Source: Diploscapter coronatus
Taxonomy: Eukaryota; Nematoda; Chromadorea; Rhabditida; Rhabditidae
Reading direction: 5' to 3'
Length of the DNA: 64,000 bases
NCBI GenBank assembly: GCA_964036155.1
Contig: OZ038422.1
Span: 4,921,201 to 4,985,200 of the forward strand
Numbering within the stretch: the first letter of the stretch is position 1; each line of letters opens with the position of its first letter. The translations under genes were made by a program, and so were the position numbers. Of the stretch, positions 12,674-25,014 are shown piece after piece. Under the pieces are notes generated by a model. That model did not search any database. It was not told the DNA's origin and saw only the letters and a list, made by a program, of their open reading frames with translations.

Positions 12674-15600
12674 AAAAAGAAAGCTATTCTTCCAATCAAA
12701 TTGATGCCTCAAATAGGGTCGTTTCAGCTAATTTCTCAATCGACGTGATTTTGAAGATTTATCGCCTTCATTATCGAAGACAATTAGTTCAGTTGTGGAA
12801 AAAAGGTTGACAAACTTCTAAAAAAGTAAGTTATTGAGAAACACGGATATTTTCAATCAGTCTCAGAAAAAAACCTGGCTCAAGTTTTCTGCCGGAAATT
12901 GCGAAACCTCAACGATTTTTGTTACAATTGCATAAAAAATATTGCATCATCGCGGTGTTAAACTGCACCCACGTCAAAGTGAAAAAAGTAAAAAAAAAAA
13001 TGTTATGGGAAATTGAAGGACCACGAACCGAACTAGAGTCAGTCAGGTTGTAAAGGTATTTCCTTACAAAAGTAAGGAAAAAGCCTCCAGATGGAAAACA
13101 AAAGTCAGAAAATCAAATCGCTATCAAAAATCAGATAGAATGCTCATTTCACAATGCTTTCATTCTCGTTTATGCTCTTTGCGTTGTCGTTCAGTTCGAA
13201 ATTTGGTTAACCATGATAAGCATGCATAATTTTGAGCTTGAAATTGAAAGAAAAGGTTAATGAACTGATAAGCATTTTTATGAATTCGACTGAAAGAAGG
13301 GCAATATTAGGCATGGCAAAGGCCTAAACAAGGCACTGAAATCGCATCACTTGACTGAATTCACTGATAATTTGATAAGCCGATCATTTTGATTGCATTT
13401 CCAGAGGCGTTTTGTGATTTAATGCTTCGTTTATTGCTATCGAATGGGAGAGAAGTCAAATGAAACGGTACATTCCAAAACGAAGAAGTGAACCAAGAAT
13501 TAATGAAATCAATTGTAATGATTTAAGGAGGCTTCTCATTAATAACTGTAAAAGTTGTTTGAACAAGAAAATAAATCATGAACCAAAAGTCGTTTGCGAG
13601 AATAAGGGCTCTTCTTTACGGAATTTTGTTTGGGCCGCAGTTTGCTTCCGGTAAATTTGTGTTTATAACGATGTTTTCAAACTTCCAAAATTTTAGGTCA
13701 AATAAAAAATGAAAACGCAGCTTTCCCACGCGAATGTGCTATTTTCCCAATTTTGGGCAACTTTTATATGCAAATGTTGAAGTTTATGATGCGAATTTCG
13801 CAACTCAACACACAGGAAAAGAGTTCGATTGACCAAAAATGACACGGAAAGCGACTATAAAATCGAAAAAATCGCGAAGTTTACAGAGAAGCTGGGGGAG
13901 ATTCACATCGTAAAGATCAAAATAATGACACCACGATCGGAGAGAATCGGGGTGGGGCGAAATGAGAACTGAAAACTGGGGAAAGTCGAAGGAAAGTGTC
14001 GTCAATCTCAAACATCTAGCAAATGTTTTCTTTCCTTCAAGCCAAAATTAGCTGAAATCTTGGAAAACAGGAGTTGTTACTGTTGCAGCAGTTAGTGTAA
14101 TGGTAAGTTGTTCTGATGAACCCAATCGCAGTTAGATGGTTCTATACTTTCGAGAAAATTTGTATTTTTGCATTTTTATGACTATGATAGGTGCGGGTTG
14201 AAGTATTGCAAAAGAGAGGAGCACTCGAGAAGATGTATGTGTGTAAGTATTACAGAATCAGGCATCGACAAAAAGTGCGCAAGAAAATTATAGAAAAATG
14301 AGAATGAACAGAATACATGAATTAGATAGGGAAGGTTAGAGAGGGAAAATTGAAGGAAATAGCAAAGGAAGTGAAGAAAGGAAAGAAAGGAATCAAGCCT
14401 AAAACTAGTTCCCAACTATCGTATATTTTCTTGTTCTCTAACTATTTTTGTTTCTTTCTTCCCTAGAATTTGCATGATATTTCTTTCTTTCTTTTCTACA
14501 GTTCCATTTGCTATTTAGTGAGGCTATTGAATGAATATGAAGATGAAATGCAGTGAGAACGAAGATGGAGAAATATGTGGAAAACAATGCAGCGATCATA
14601 AAAAATCACTGTATTTTTAGACATGGAATAATACTCAATGTTGGCAATTGGAAATTCAATTCTCCTGAAACGGTAAAATGGAATTAGTTTGTTTGAAAAA
14701 CCATCTCTGGTCTGAAATGATTTGAGAGCACAATATTGTTCCAAAAATTTCAATCTACAAAATGAAAATTAATTGAATTTTTCGTAGTTTTTGCTATTTG
14801 ATTTTAGGATTGTCTGGAAAGAAAAAGGTTTACACGTGGCAGAAGGCCAAATTCGCAATGAAAAGCTCATCAATCAAAACCCAAAACGAAGTAGAAAAAT
14901 CGGCGAAGTTTGCAGAGGAAAATGTGAAAATGGCAGAATGGCACAAGCAAAGAAGTGTGAAAGAAAGAGGAGAGGAGAGGTGAGAGAAGAAGGATGAAAG
15001 AAGACAGGGGAAATGCCATCGGTTTGCAAACAAATGATGAAAAAATTCGAGACAGCAAAGATTCAAATCAATACAATGCAGAAATTGCAAAAATTCATAA
15101 CCATCAATAAGCAAAGCGATGATTTGACCCAAATATGATTCACCAAATATTGTTCTTTTCATTAAGAGAAATTTCACAACTTTGAAAAATCGTCGAAACT
15201 TCAAAATTCAATGGAACATCAAAATCGTGAGTCATGAGGAAGGCATCAAAAACAAGATTGGGGGAATCCATCATGGAACAAAAGCCACAAATTAGCACCA
15301 AATCATACAATGTAATTGATGGTTTGATGATCAAAGAAGTCCCCAGAACTTGAGTTGTTGAGCCCAAGAAAATACGGAATTGACGAAGAGTGATTGTTTG
15401 TTTTGAGGCTGAGCATTTTGGTTCTTGTTGCCTAAGGTAAAAAAGGCGGCTTTCATTAACAGAAAATGAGAAATGAAAGAAGTAAAATCAGGAAAAATGA
15501 AGAAAGAGACTACGAAAATGTAAAGGAAACTCAAAATAGGCTATGCATAATGAAATCGAAGAAGGGTGAGGTTCGGCCAAATAAACGAGCAAGATTGTGC

Positions 15601-18600
15601 AAAACCATAAAAGAGTTGAATATTTGAGCAAGCGTGATTCATTCGGAAATTGGGTCAACCACCTTTGGACTGTCAAATGGCTCAATAAAATATTGCAATT
15701 AAATTTGAGCATGGGTGATAAAAAGTTTGACCTGGCGAAATGCTTCAAGATCTTATGAGCAGACTTTGCGGATGTGTTGTAAAATTCACGAAAAATGATA
15801 TCAGATGAGTGGCTTGTTTGAAGCCAACAAGCTCACGTGGAAAATTTCGCTGTAAAACAAAGGGTTAGGCCAAGTGAGAGATCATGAAAATTCACGAGGC
15901 AGGAAAGAAAGGAGTCGGACAGAAATAAAGACTCCTCGATTCTTCTGACGTTGAAATATGGCTATTCTTTGTGACAGCGTGAAATCTCCATTGCCTCTCA
16001 AAAACGAGGAAATGAGAATGAATCAAGAAACAAGAAGCTGAGGAGGGAAATGGAGGAAGGAAGCACATGATCAGCTGCCCAGAGGCATGAGGTAGATTCA
16101 CGCGCAAATATGAGAACCAAATGGCTAAATGGCAAGTATTTTGATACTTGCAACATCTGGAAATAAACACATCAAGGCTCAAAACAAATCACGATTTTTT
16201 TCTTGCAAAAAATATCAAGTAATGTGGATAATTGCAATAAATCTTCTAGGTGCGATAAAATATGGGAAAATTTGAATTTCCCGCCAAAATGGCAGCGAAA
16301 TCGCCTTTTGATTTGCCTAACTATACGCACTGTCAAATTGGGTGGAAAGGAATAAATACAGCTGTGATTCGGATAGGTAAGGGGCATTTCGCTCAAGGTC
16401 AAACACTCTCAAAGGAAAGCGAAATTTGAAAAAAAGTCGAAATCACAAATTGCTTTGAAACGGAAATGCAAAAAGGCACAGTCAAGGGAAATTTATGATT
16501 TGCCAGGTTCGAAAGGGAAAGAAGGAAATTTCTCGAATTGCGTTGATTTTCGATAAAACCATTAGGAATTGAATTCGGGAATTTGAGGATTTCCGAACTT
16601 ATATGAAGGCAATTATGCGAAGAGATGGAATGTGATGATAGAAAATAAAATTAAGAAAAGATCAAAGACAAATGTTAGAGATTTCATCAATTTAGAGGAT
16701 AAAATGTTGAATTTCATAGAGATTTTTCTTAAAAAATAACCGCAGCCACAATAAGCAACTCTTTAAAAATTTTCTTTTGATTGAAAATAGGAGTGAAATT
16801 GGACATACAAATTTGTAGGTTCCTCTATGTTAAGAATATTCAGTTTTATGCAAATTGGAAATTATTCAGGCAAAAATGTACTCTGAGTTTTGCTGACGAT
16901 GCTTCAATTATTTCAAATTTCACGAATTTTTGTGGTCGTTAAGCATTTGCCTTTCATTAATATTTGTGACTTGTACGTTTTTATGGCTTCTAAATTCGAA
17001 TACTCTGATTTGGCAAATAAAATCAAACTTATCAGTAAGTGATATTTTCCGAGAGAAGCGCATTTTATGTGAGTTCCGTGCCGAGAAATTGAAATGCAAA
17101 GTGACGCTGCATTACAAAATGATGATTATTCGAAACCATCGACCGATATGTCTAGCAAAAACTGAATCCTCTCGGGATTGAGCCTGTTTTTATAGAAAAA
17201 GTTATAATTTACAATCGATTTAGCCACTCGACCACACGACGTAAGCATATTAGTTAGCAGTAGCTATGCTTAAGAGAATAATCGGGGCTTGTTATTCGAC
17301 ATTACAGCTGGTTTAGTGATACGAGGAACTGTCTTCGATAAATGCGGCATGAAAATATGGGCAAGGGAGGCGATAATTTTGGAATTGGGAAATACGCTGC
17401 TTTACAATTGGAATGGCGATCCAAACAGGGGAAAATCGATAAAAAATTTATGATGCAAAACCGGAAATCCAGAAATTCGAAGGGAACGATTTTACTGTTG
17501 AAATTTCGTAATTAGAACGAGAAGAAATAATAAAACTGAGAAATAGTGGATAGTTTGAGAAGATAGTTAGAACACTAGACACGCATAGTTGAAGACCTGA
17601 ATCCCTTCCGATCTTCATTCCAATTCCCAATTCTCATTCCCCTCTTTCTCTCTTCGCATGATTTCCTTTCTCTGTTCTCTCGCAATTTCTCGTTCTCTTT
17701 TTCCTTTTCATACAGACCAATTCAGCATTCGGGGAATACGCGGCGTGCCGCGCACGCGGAAAGCAAAGCTGAAAAATTGAATGGAGACAATCAAAGAAAA
17801 ATGAAAACAAACAGAAGAAAATTTGCATGGGCTATTCGTACAATTGATAAACTGATCTTGACCAATTGCATTAAGTCTTCGGATATTTTAGGGAAAATGT
17901 CATTGAGTTGAACTGGTACATGAAAATGTCCTCGTTTTACATGAATCTGAAAAGTTCTCTCAATCAAGATTTTTGATCGCAATGGATGAATCAGAAGAAA
18001 TGTATTTTGATTTCAAAAGTTGATTATGGTCAGTTTTTCTCTGGAAACTCGGTAAATTGCACAGTAATTAGCCTTCGTCAAGGTGAAGTTGAACAATTTT
18101 CAAGTGAGAACTCACAAAATTCACAAGGAAGTCGAATTGGTCAAGGAAAAGAACGATCTCGAAGTGTCAAAACTAAATTCTAGTATTTCGAAAGACAACT
18201 TAGGAGGGATGTGAAAATAAAGACATTTACAGAAATGTTTCCAGGACTTTGGACGCGATAATTGAGATTTGTAAAGTGATCGAAATTTCGAGTAAGAGAT
18301 TAGCGAGAAAAGTGCTTGCAATTTTGATAGATCAAAAATTTAGCAGATCGAGGTTACACGATAATAATCCGCAGAAATTCTGATGTTTTGAAAGAGGAAA
18401 GTAAATGCGAGAAAATTCTATCAGAGTGCAATGAAAAACAAGCTGAATTAGATGATGCGATATTTTTAGATTTTTAGTTACACAGTGACAACTTCTCATA
18501 TCTTTCAATTATCAGTTTCGAAGTTGACTGACTCAGATCAGACTATTATTGTTGGTTTCTTTATATTATTGATTGGAGAGAACGCGTCGATAACCAAAAA

Positions 18601-21600
18601 TTGCGCTATTCGTGTCTCGTTTCTCCTCTACGCGACTCACTATTTCGCTTCCAATTCGATTTCTAATTGCTGCTGCATGAATGTCGATTTTCTCCCCAAT
18701 CAACGATAGAAAAAAACCGTTTGAAATAGTATAAATTTCAGGAGAAGCCATTTCATTAAAAACATCCCTTTACTTGATAGTCAATGTCCGGCAAATTTGC
18801 GTATAGCTGAAATATTCGCTCTCTTCTTCTTTCCCTGTGTAGCATTGCGTTGCAGTCGTTTTTCGCTTTCCCTTATCCTCTCATCCCTCGACGTATGATG
18901 TCCCGTTTTAGTAACGAAAATGACGCGAACGAGGAAAGCGACGCTGACACAGAACGCGAAGCAGAGGAGAAAAGCAGGGAAGCAGGGTGGAGACAGGTTA
19001 ACGAGGTGACTGCCTGAATGACTGAATGCCCTGACAGAGAACTGCGACAGTCAGTCAGGCCTAGAAAGAGGATTGGATAGGCTAGGAATAGCACGAGGAT
19101 TCGACGTGACACGCAAATTACTAACCACGAACTGTAAGGCTAGGCTAGTAGTAAAAGGGATAATTATGTCGCGGTCAAGTGAGGGAATTCAAGTGTGCTC
19201 ACTACATTTGAAGATGAATAGTAAGATCGTAAAAAAGAAATGTGCTGAAAAGGTGGATTTCTTCCATGATAAACCAATATTTTAGTGGAGTAAAATGAGT
19301 CACCCATTTTTGGTGATTGTCTATTTGCAGTTTGGATGAACTTCGAAAAACGCTTGAGCAAGGGGATGGAGAATTAGTAGGAAAGTTGCGTGATCACTAT
19401 GAAAGAAAACGAGAACTTTAGAAAGTCGATCATAAAAATCATGAAAAACGGGTGAAAGTAAGATAAATCACAGAATTTGCTAACTTCTTCTAATAAAAAT
19501 GTGAATGAGTGGGTGAAAGTGGTTGGCACAGTTTGAAGTCGCAAGCAGTGAAGCGTCACTCGCATTTGGCAATGCCTTTGACGTAACGGGGAAACGGGAG
19601 ACGCAGAGGGGAAAACGAACCTCCCTTCGGGCGGCGCCGCGCCGCTGCTGGACGCAAATCTGCCAGAAGCTGAAAAACGAAGACGGCGAAGAAAGACTAT
19701 AGAATTAGAGAGGAACAAAGACGCAGAGAATCTAGAGGAACAAAAACTTGCTTCTTTGCATTTCCTCTGCATCTCTGACTTTTCCTATCGTTAAATATGA
19801 CTCCGCTTCTCCGATTCTAGCCTTTCTCTGTCTTTGAAGGGGAAGTGGACACTGCGTTGGGCAAGGATTACGTAGCACGTAAGGGAAGGCAGGAAGGGGA
19901 GAAGTGCCAACAGTCAGAGAGATTCTCAGGGAAGAGGGCGATCATCCGACAAGTTTGACAGGAAGACGATGAGATTATAGGGGCGCAGAAAATTAAGATG
20001 AAGACCAGCTTGATGGGCATTTGGAGTTCAAAGAGGCGATGAGAACAATTGACAGATGACCTTCGTGTGAGAAAATTCCACTATAAAGTTTTGTGCGAAT
20101 TAACACAATTACAAAGTTCATTAGAATTTGCAATTTCATCAAATTGTAACGATCGAAAAAGTGAAACTTGAGTCCGACAAGTTCAAGATATAAAAGTTCT
20201 TTAGCTATTATTTGCTCTAATTACAAAATAAATTATTTGAGTAGTGAGTTGTATAAAGTAAAAATGGCGATATTTGTTGACAAACTCGCCACAAAATCTA
20301 CGAACTACAAGAAGTCTGGCTGTAAGAAAGTTTTGGAAAAATATAAATTTCTCTACAAGCAAAGAAATGAATAATAAAAGGACGTGCGCGGGTGTTTTAT
20401 TGTATGAGGTTTCAATAGTAAAATGGAGGCAAAAGAGTTGCATCTTGTAACAACAACAAATAACAGAATAGCAGAAACAGGGACAGGAACTGAATAGAAG
20501 AACAGAAAAGAAAGACACGGTTTACTCGACTTTTCTCTACTTCTTTTGTAGATTCTCTTTCCTGCTACAGGCTCCTTTCTCCTCTTTCCTTACACTAGAG
20601 AAGTGTGCCACCACACAGTCACTCACTTCTCTACAAGAAAAACATCGATTCTGCGACTCTCGTGAGTCCGCCTGACTGACTGATTGCCTGTCCGACAGAC
20701 TCAATACTGCCAGATAAATATTGTAGATGCGAGCAGACATATGGCAAGAAAAACTTAAACATGAAACTTATCAAGAGATTGATGAACGTGAATAAGACGT
20801 CATTTTTCTTCGAAACTTAGATGTTATCAGAGCTTGCACAGTTGGAAAAAAATGAGCCCGGGCTTGAAGGAACGGTAGGATTCTTTAAACTAACCAAAAA
20901 TACTATTGAGAGTCTAGAATCGATTAGAACCGATCAAAACAAAGCTCTGGATGCACTTTATCATGAAACATGAGATTTTCAATATCTCAGGATAAATGTA
21001 CCTGTGTTGATGTAAAAACACGTAGAAAAAAGTTGAAAAATGCAAGTTAAGCCAGTTCAAAAAGCTAAAGAGTTTACAAAATATTTGCAAAATGTTGATG
21101 CCTATCAGTGATCACTGAAAGGCGATTCGATTTATGGATATCAAGTGCTTTTGTTAACAAATCAGACAGTGGGATTGGAATCAGAAGATGAAAGATCGCG
21201 TAAAATCGGGAGGAAAAGAGGCAAAGAAAAGAGCCGTAGGCAAATATGAAATCCGCACTGAACGATGAAAGATTGGGATATTTGGAGGAGAGATTAGAGA
21301 AAGAGAGAAATGTGAAAGAGAAAATGCAAAGCAAAGGCGACGCATGAAAATGAATCTGAATCACGATCGGATCGCTATCGAAAAGGAGAAAATGAGACTG
21401 GATTTGTAGGGGAATATTGAAAAATCGACAAATCCGTGAGGAAAATGCGCATGAGATAAAGGCGTTTGGGCAGTTAGGTATAGAAACATCTTGAAAAATA
21501 AATATTTGCAGCGAAATGTTTTAGTTATCATTAGGATCATTTGAAAATGACTTTATCAGAATGTGTTCGAGGATTAAATATAATATTTTTTGGGAAAAAA

Positions 21601-22271
21601 GTTTATCATGGAAACTAGCAATTTTTCATTTTGAAATCTTAAAATACCAAACTACAGAGCTTCGTTTATGCAGATTCTCCACATTTAGCGCTTCCACCCT
21701 TTCGCTTTCCTTATTAACGCCTTTCATTCAAATTCTCTCTTTACTCCAAACTCGTTCATAATGGCCCGAAATGAGTGAATGAGTAAAGAGGAATGGAGAG
21801 AGGAAATCTGAGCACTGAACCGAACTCTTCAATTTCGCACTTCATAAGTTCTCTTCCAAATCTTCAAATGTCTTCTCCTTCAAATAGCCATTCAGATTCA
21901 TTTAGGAATTATGAAGGGCGCATCATGCAGAAATTGCAGCATGATCGAAAAATTTATCAAAACTTGCTTCAGAGATAAAGTTAATGTAGTAAAATAAGTT
22001 TAAATTCAGGCATCATTAGTATAAATGATCGAATGATCATCATTTACTTTGCTCCAGACTAATTTCTAGGCAAGCAAAACTAAAAACTCGATACTCTCGT
22101 ATCAAATAAAACACCTAAGCCCCTATCTTCTATCACTGATCCTTCCCTCCGTAACTAATACCTCTCTGCTCGTCGTATTTCTCGTTCCTATTCTGTTATT
22201 TATCTACCCGGATAATCACTTTCGTGCGAAGGTCAACTAACTGGAATACGCGACTGCAGCTGCACGTAAAT

Positions 22272-22317
22272 CGCGCCCCGGTGACAATGTAGAAGGGGGA
22301 ATCGACATTGGGGCGCG
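22272..22317. repeat. GC-rich hairpin
   Basis: CGCGCCCC (22272-22279) pairs exactly with GGGGCGCG (22310-22317). Inside, AATGT (22286-22290) pairs with ACATT (22305-22309), leaving a 6-nt one-sided bulge and a 14-nt loop. Such a GC-rich stem is conspicuous in a window this AT-rich. Function is unknown. Confidence 0.5.
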
Positions 22318-24363
22318 CAGATGGATTGCTAAAGAATGAGAAGAAAATGTAAGAGAGACTGTACAAATATTTATGTGATGATAGATTAGGAGATAGAGAA
22401 GATACTGGTAGAGGGAGTGGGAATTAATGGTATGAGAAGAAAGGATGAGTATTTAGAAAACCGGTCTTTTTCTTTCTATAGAAGATCACTTTTTAAACTT
22501 CCAAATAAGTTATCGGCATCTTGAACTCTATACTATCTAAAATTTCGAAACAATAACAAATTAGTATGAAGGAAAGAAAAGCAACTCTCGCCTACCCTTC
22601 CACATGTCACAAAATTTTGAAATCACGATGAATACGAATATTCAATTTATTCATGCTTAAATTCGAAGAAATTGATTGCTTCGAAATTTTCTTCCAAATT
22701 TTAACGATATTCATATGTTTCCGTTTTTCTTCAAACAGACCTGGACAGAACCTAAGCCAGATCTCCAGTGCGTACTCCTCAGGCCGAAATTTGCAGATAA
22801 GATCACCTTGCGTACCCCCATTATGTATTATTTTGTTTATAGAAAAATTTAGTCTTTCATATTCCCTCCCTCATAATTTTTTGGCTGGAAGTCTGCTTAG
22901 GTCTGTTTTCAGACTATAGTTTCAAATGATTCGTAAATTTCGAACGTCTCCCTCAATTTGTCGGTGGCTTCAAGTGGCTCACTCAATTGGACTTCAACTT
23001 TGTTGCCAAAGGGGATGGAAATCGGATGGCAAAGGAAAAAGGAAGGGAAGAAGTGAAGAAGAAGAAGAAGGAAAGATCCCAGTATTCGAGGTCTACGAAC
23101 TGACTTGTGGACTTGCCGAAGGCGACGCTCATTTGCATAGTACGATTAGCGATTAGCACATCCAAATGGTGAAGAGAGGGTGAAGGAGAGAGAATGAAGA
23201 TAGAAAAGAGGAAGGGGGATGTAGAAGGGAGAGACATAATGAGATAAAGTTGCCGAAGGAATAGGAATATCGGAAATTTGGAACCATCTAATTAGAGCAT
23301 GATTATTCAATATATTTGAACTTTGAAAGATTGTCTTCACGAAGATATAGTGCATTTATAGTTTTTTGTAAGATGTTCTGGAGCAAAAACGTTTCGTGAA
23401 ACCTAGCTAAATTTGAGAGCTGCTGAAGTAATTATTTGAAACTCATAAACCCCAATTTGCCAGACTAAAATCTTAGTTAATTGTTTTCGTCACTGGATTG
23501 GCAGACTTTCTCAGCAACATTTATGACCAATCAACAATAACTCGTTTAGACAAATGCGCTTCATTACCATTTATAGCAGTTAGAAATTAATGACGCTAAG
23601 GAAAAATAAAAGCGGAAACTAACGAAGTGATGTCCCAGGAGAAGGAAGCGAGGAAGGAAAGGTCTAACTGACTGACTTGCTGACTAAGGACTGAATGACC
23701 AGACCAGCTGACCTCAATCACTCGTTAATAAATAATAAGTGGTTAGAGTCGGACGCGCTATGCGTAACAACGCAGATTAACGAGGAGCAAATAGAATTGC
23801 GCATGATATTATTCAGTGCAAGAGAGAACGATAGCATGACTTGATGAGATCTATGGGAAACCATTATTACGAAAAGGTGTTATCAATCAAGGAAGATCAT
23901 GAATATAAAAATCTAGTTAGCGTGTTGAAACCAAACCATGAATGTTTGTATGACGCAAAATACCCTAATTTGCGCTTATGACTCATTCCTCCAATTGCCA
24001 TATGAATCGTTTGAATCATTCACTTCTTCCTTCTGATTCATGTAAAATTGCTTCTGCATTTCTTCTGTTCCATATGAAAATATTGCAGCCCCTCCCATTT
24101 ATGGGAAGGACAAGTTCTCTTATTTCCTTCAACCACAAGAATGCAGAATGGAATGAGAGTGGTTTATCCATGACTCACTCTCACTCAAGCCTTCTCCTCT
24201 TCACTTCCAGGCTTATCGCTTGCAGTCTTGCTTCTTGCATTAGTATCGCAAGCTTTCAACAAGATGAATTCCGATACAAAGGGGAATGGACGTGTGACAC
24301 GAGTTACTTCTAATCTAACAAAAATCCCCTATTGTTTGAAAGTAAGCGAGTGAAGGAGCGTAC

Positions 24364-25014
24364 CCAATGATCCAGTCGACAGTCTCTCTGACAACATCAG
24401 GAAGTCTCTCCAATTTGAATGGATGATGCAGGTGTTGAGTGATATGTCGAGTCGTGTTTGTACCGGCTATTCTAAATTGTCTTCAATAATCTTGGAAATG
24501 TTTTGAGAGGATAATTGGAAAATTCGTTGAAAAAGTGATGGAGTTCAACGAACTACTAAACTATGAGAAGATTCATCCGAAGTCCTTTTTCCTTAAAGAA
24601 ATTTTGAAGACCCTTCCTATATTTCACGGATCTGTGCAAAGGGTTTAGAAGAGCTAATCGACTAAGTATAAATTCTTGAAGTAAAAAAAATCAAAAATGC
24701 TTAAACCATGTGTAAAAACCTGTAATAATGTGTTTAGGCTCATAGTTTAATGTTTCGCAAATTCAGTGATTGACATTCAACATTTAGAATCACGATTCTA
24801 GAATCTTTTAACCTTACACTACGGAAATTTCATTTTTCAGACTGAACATTTCAACCCACCTTTTCGCAGTAGCACTTTCATCTGGTGCTTTGACGTTGTG
24901 CGTCGAATCGGCTGTGGAACTGTCCATAGGCGAATTTGTTGTGGAGAGATCCGCCGATGGACGACCCATGTTTTCAATCATAGAGGCATCCTTAAAGACA
25001 TCAGCGATATTCAT
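24364..25014 (-). CDS. Two 5' exons of an unidentified gene (partial)
   Basis: Exon 1 runs 25014-24860: ATG, then 51 codons ending AAAAG|GTGGGT, phase 2. Exon 2 runs 24471-24364: acceptor TTTAG, the phase fits, and 36 more codons end ATTGG|GTACGC, again phase 2. The joined peptide of 87 residues begins MNIADVFKDASMIENM, has a Ser/Thr-rich linker (STTNSPMDSSTADS), then RIAGTNTTRHITQHLHH and a likely amphipathic stretch ERLPDVVRETVDWII. There is no signal peptide or membrane segment. Phase agreement and open frames over both exons make chance unlikely. Downstream exons are not found between here and position 1, except that the exon at 10336-10484 has the same exit phase and may be an alternative start. 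I do not recognise the protein. Confidence 0.5.

Larger units (their letters stand above)
10485..24363. other. Gene-poor region, probable long intron
   Basis: About 14 kb between two minus-strand candidate first exons. It contains purine-rich simple repeats, GC-rich islands at about 17.73, 19.6 and 22.27 kb, and scattered exon-like segments that I could not join into a model (for example a plus-strand 3'-exon-like stretch at 11901-11959 and another at 22739-22852). I support no gene here. Confidence 0.4.

Noticed and set aside
19374..19772. 132-codon minus-strand frame over a GC-rich island
   Set aside because: Low-complexity Ser/Arg/Phe composition that follows the base composition. No signal peptide, domain or phase-matched exon.
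22739..22852. Exon-like frame TWTEPKPDLQ... on the plus strand
   Set aside because: The same DNA is equally open on the minus strand (LICKFRPEEYALEIWLRF), so neither reading can be preferred and no partner exon fits.
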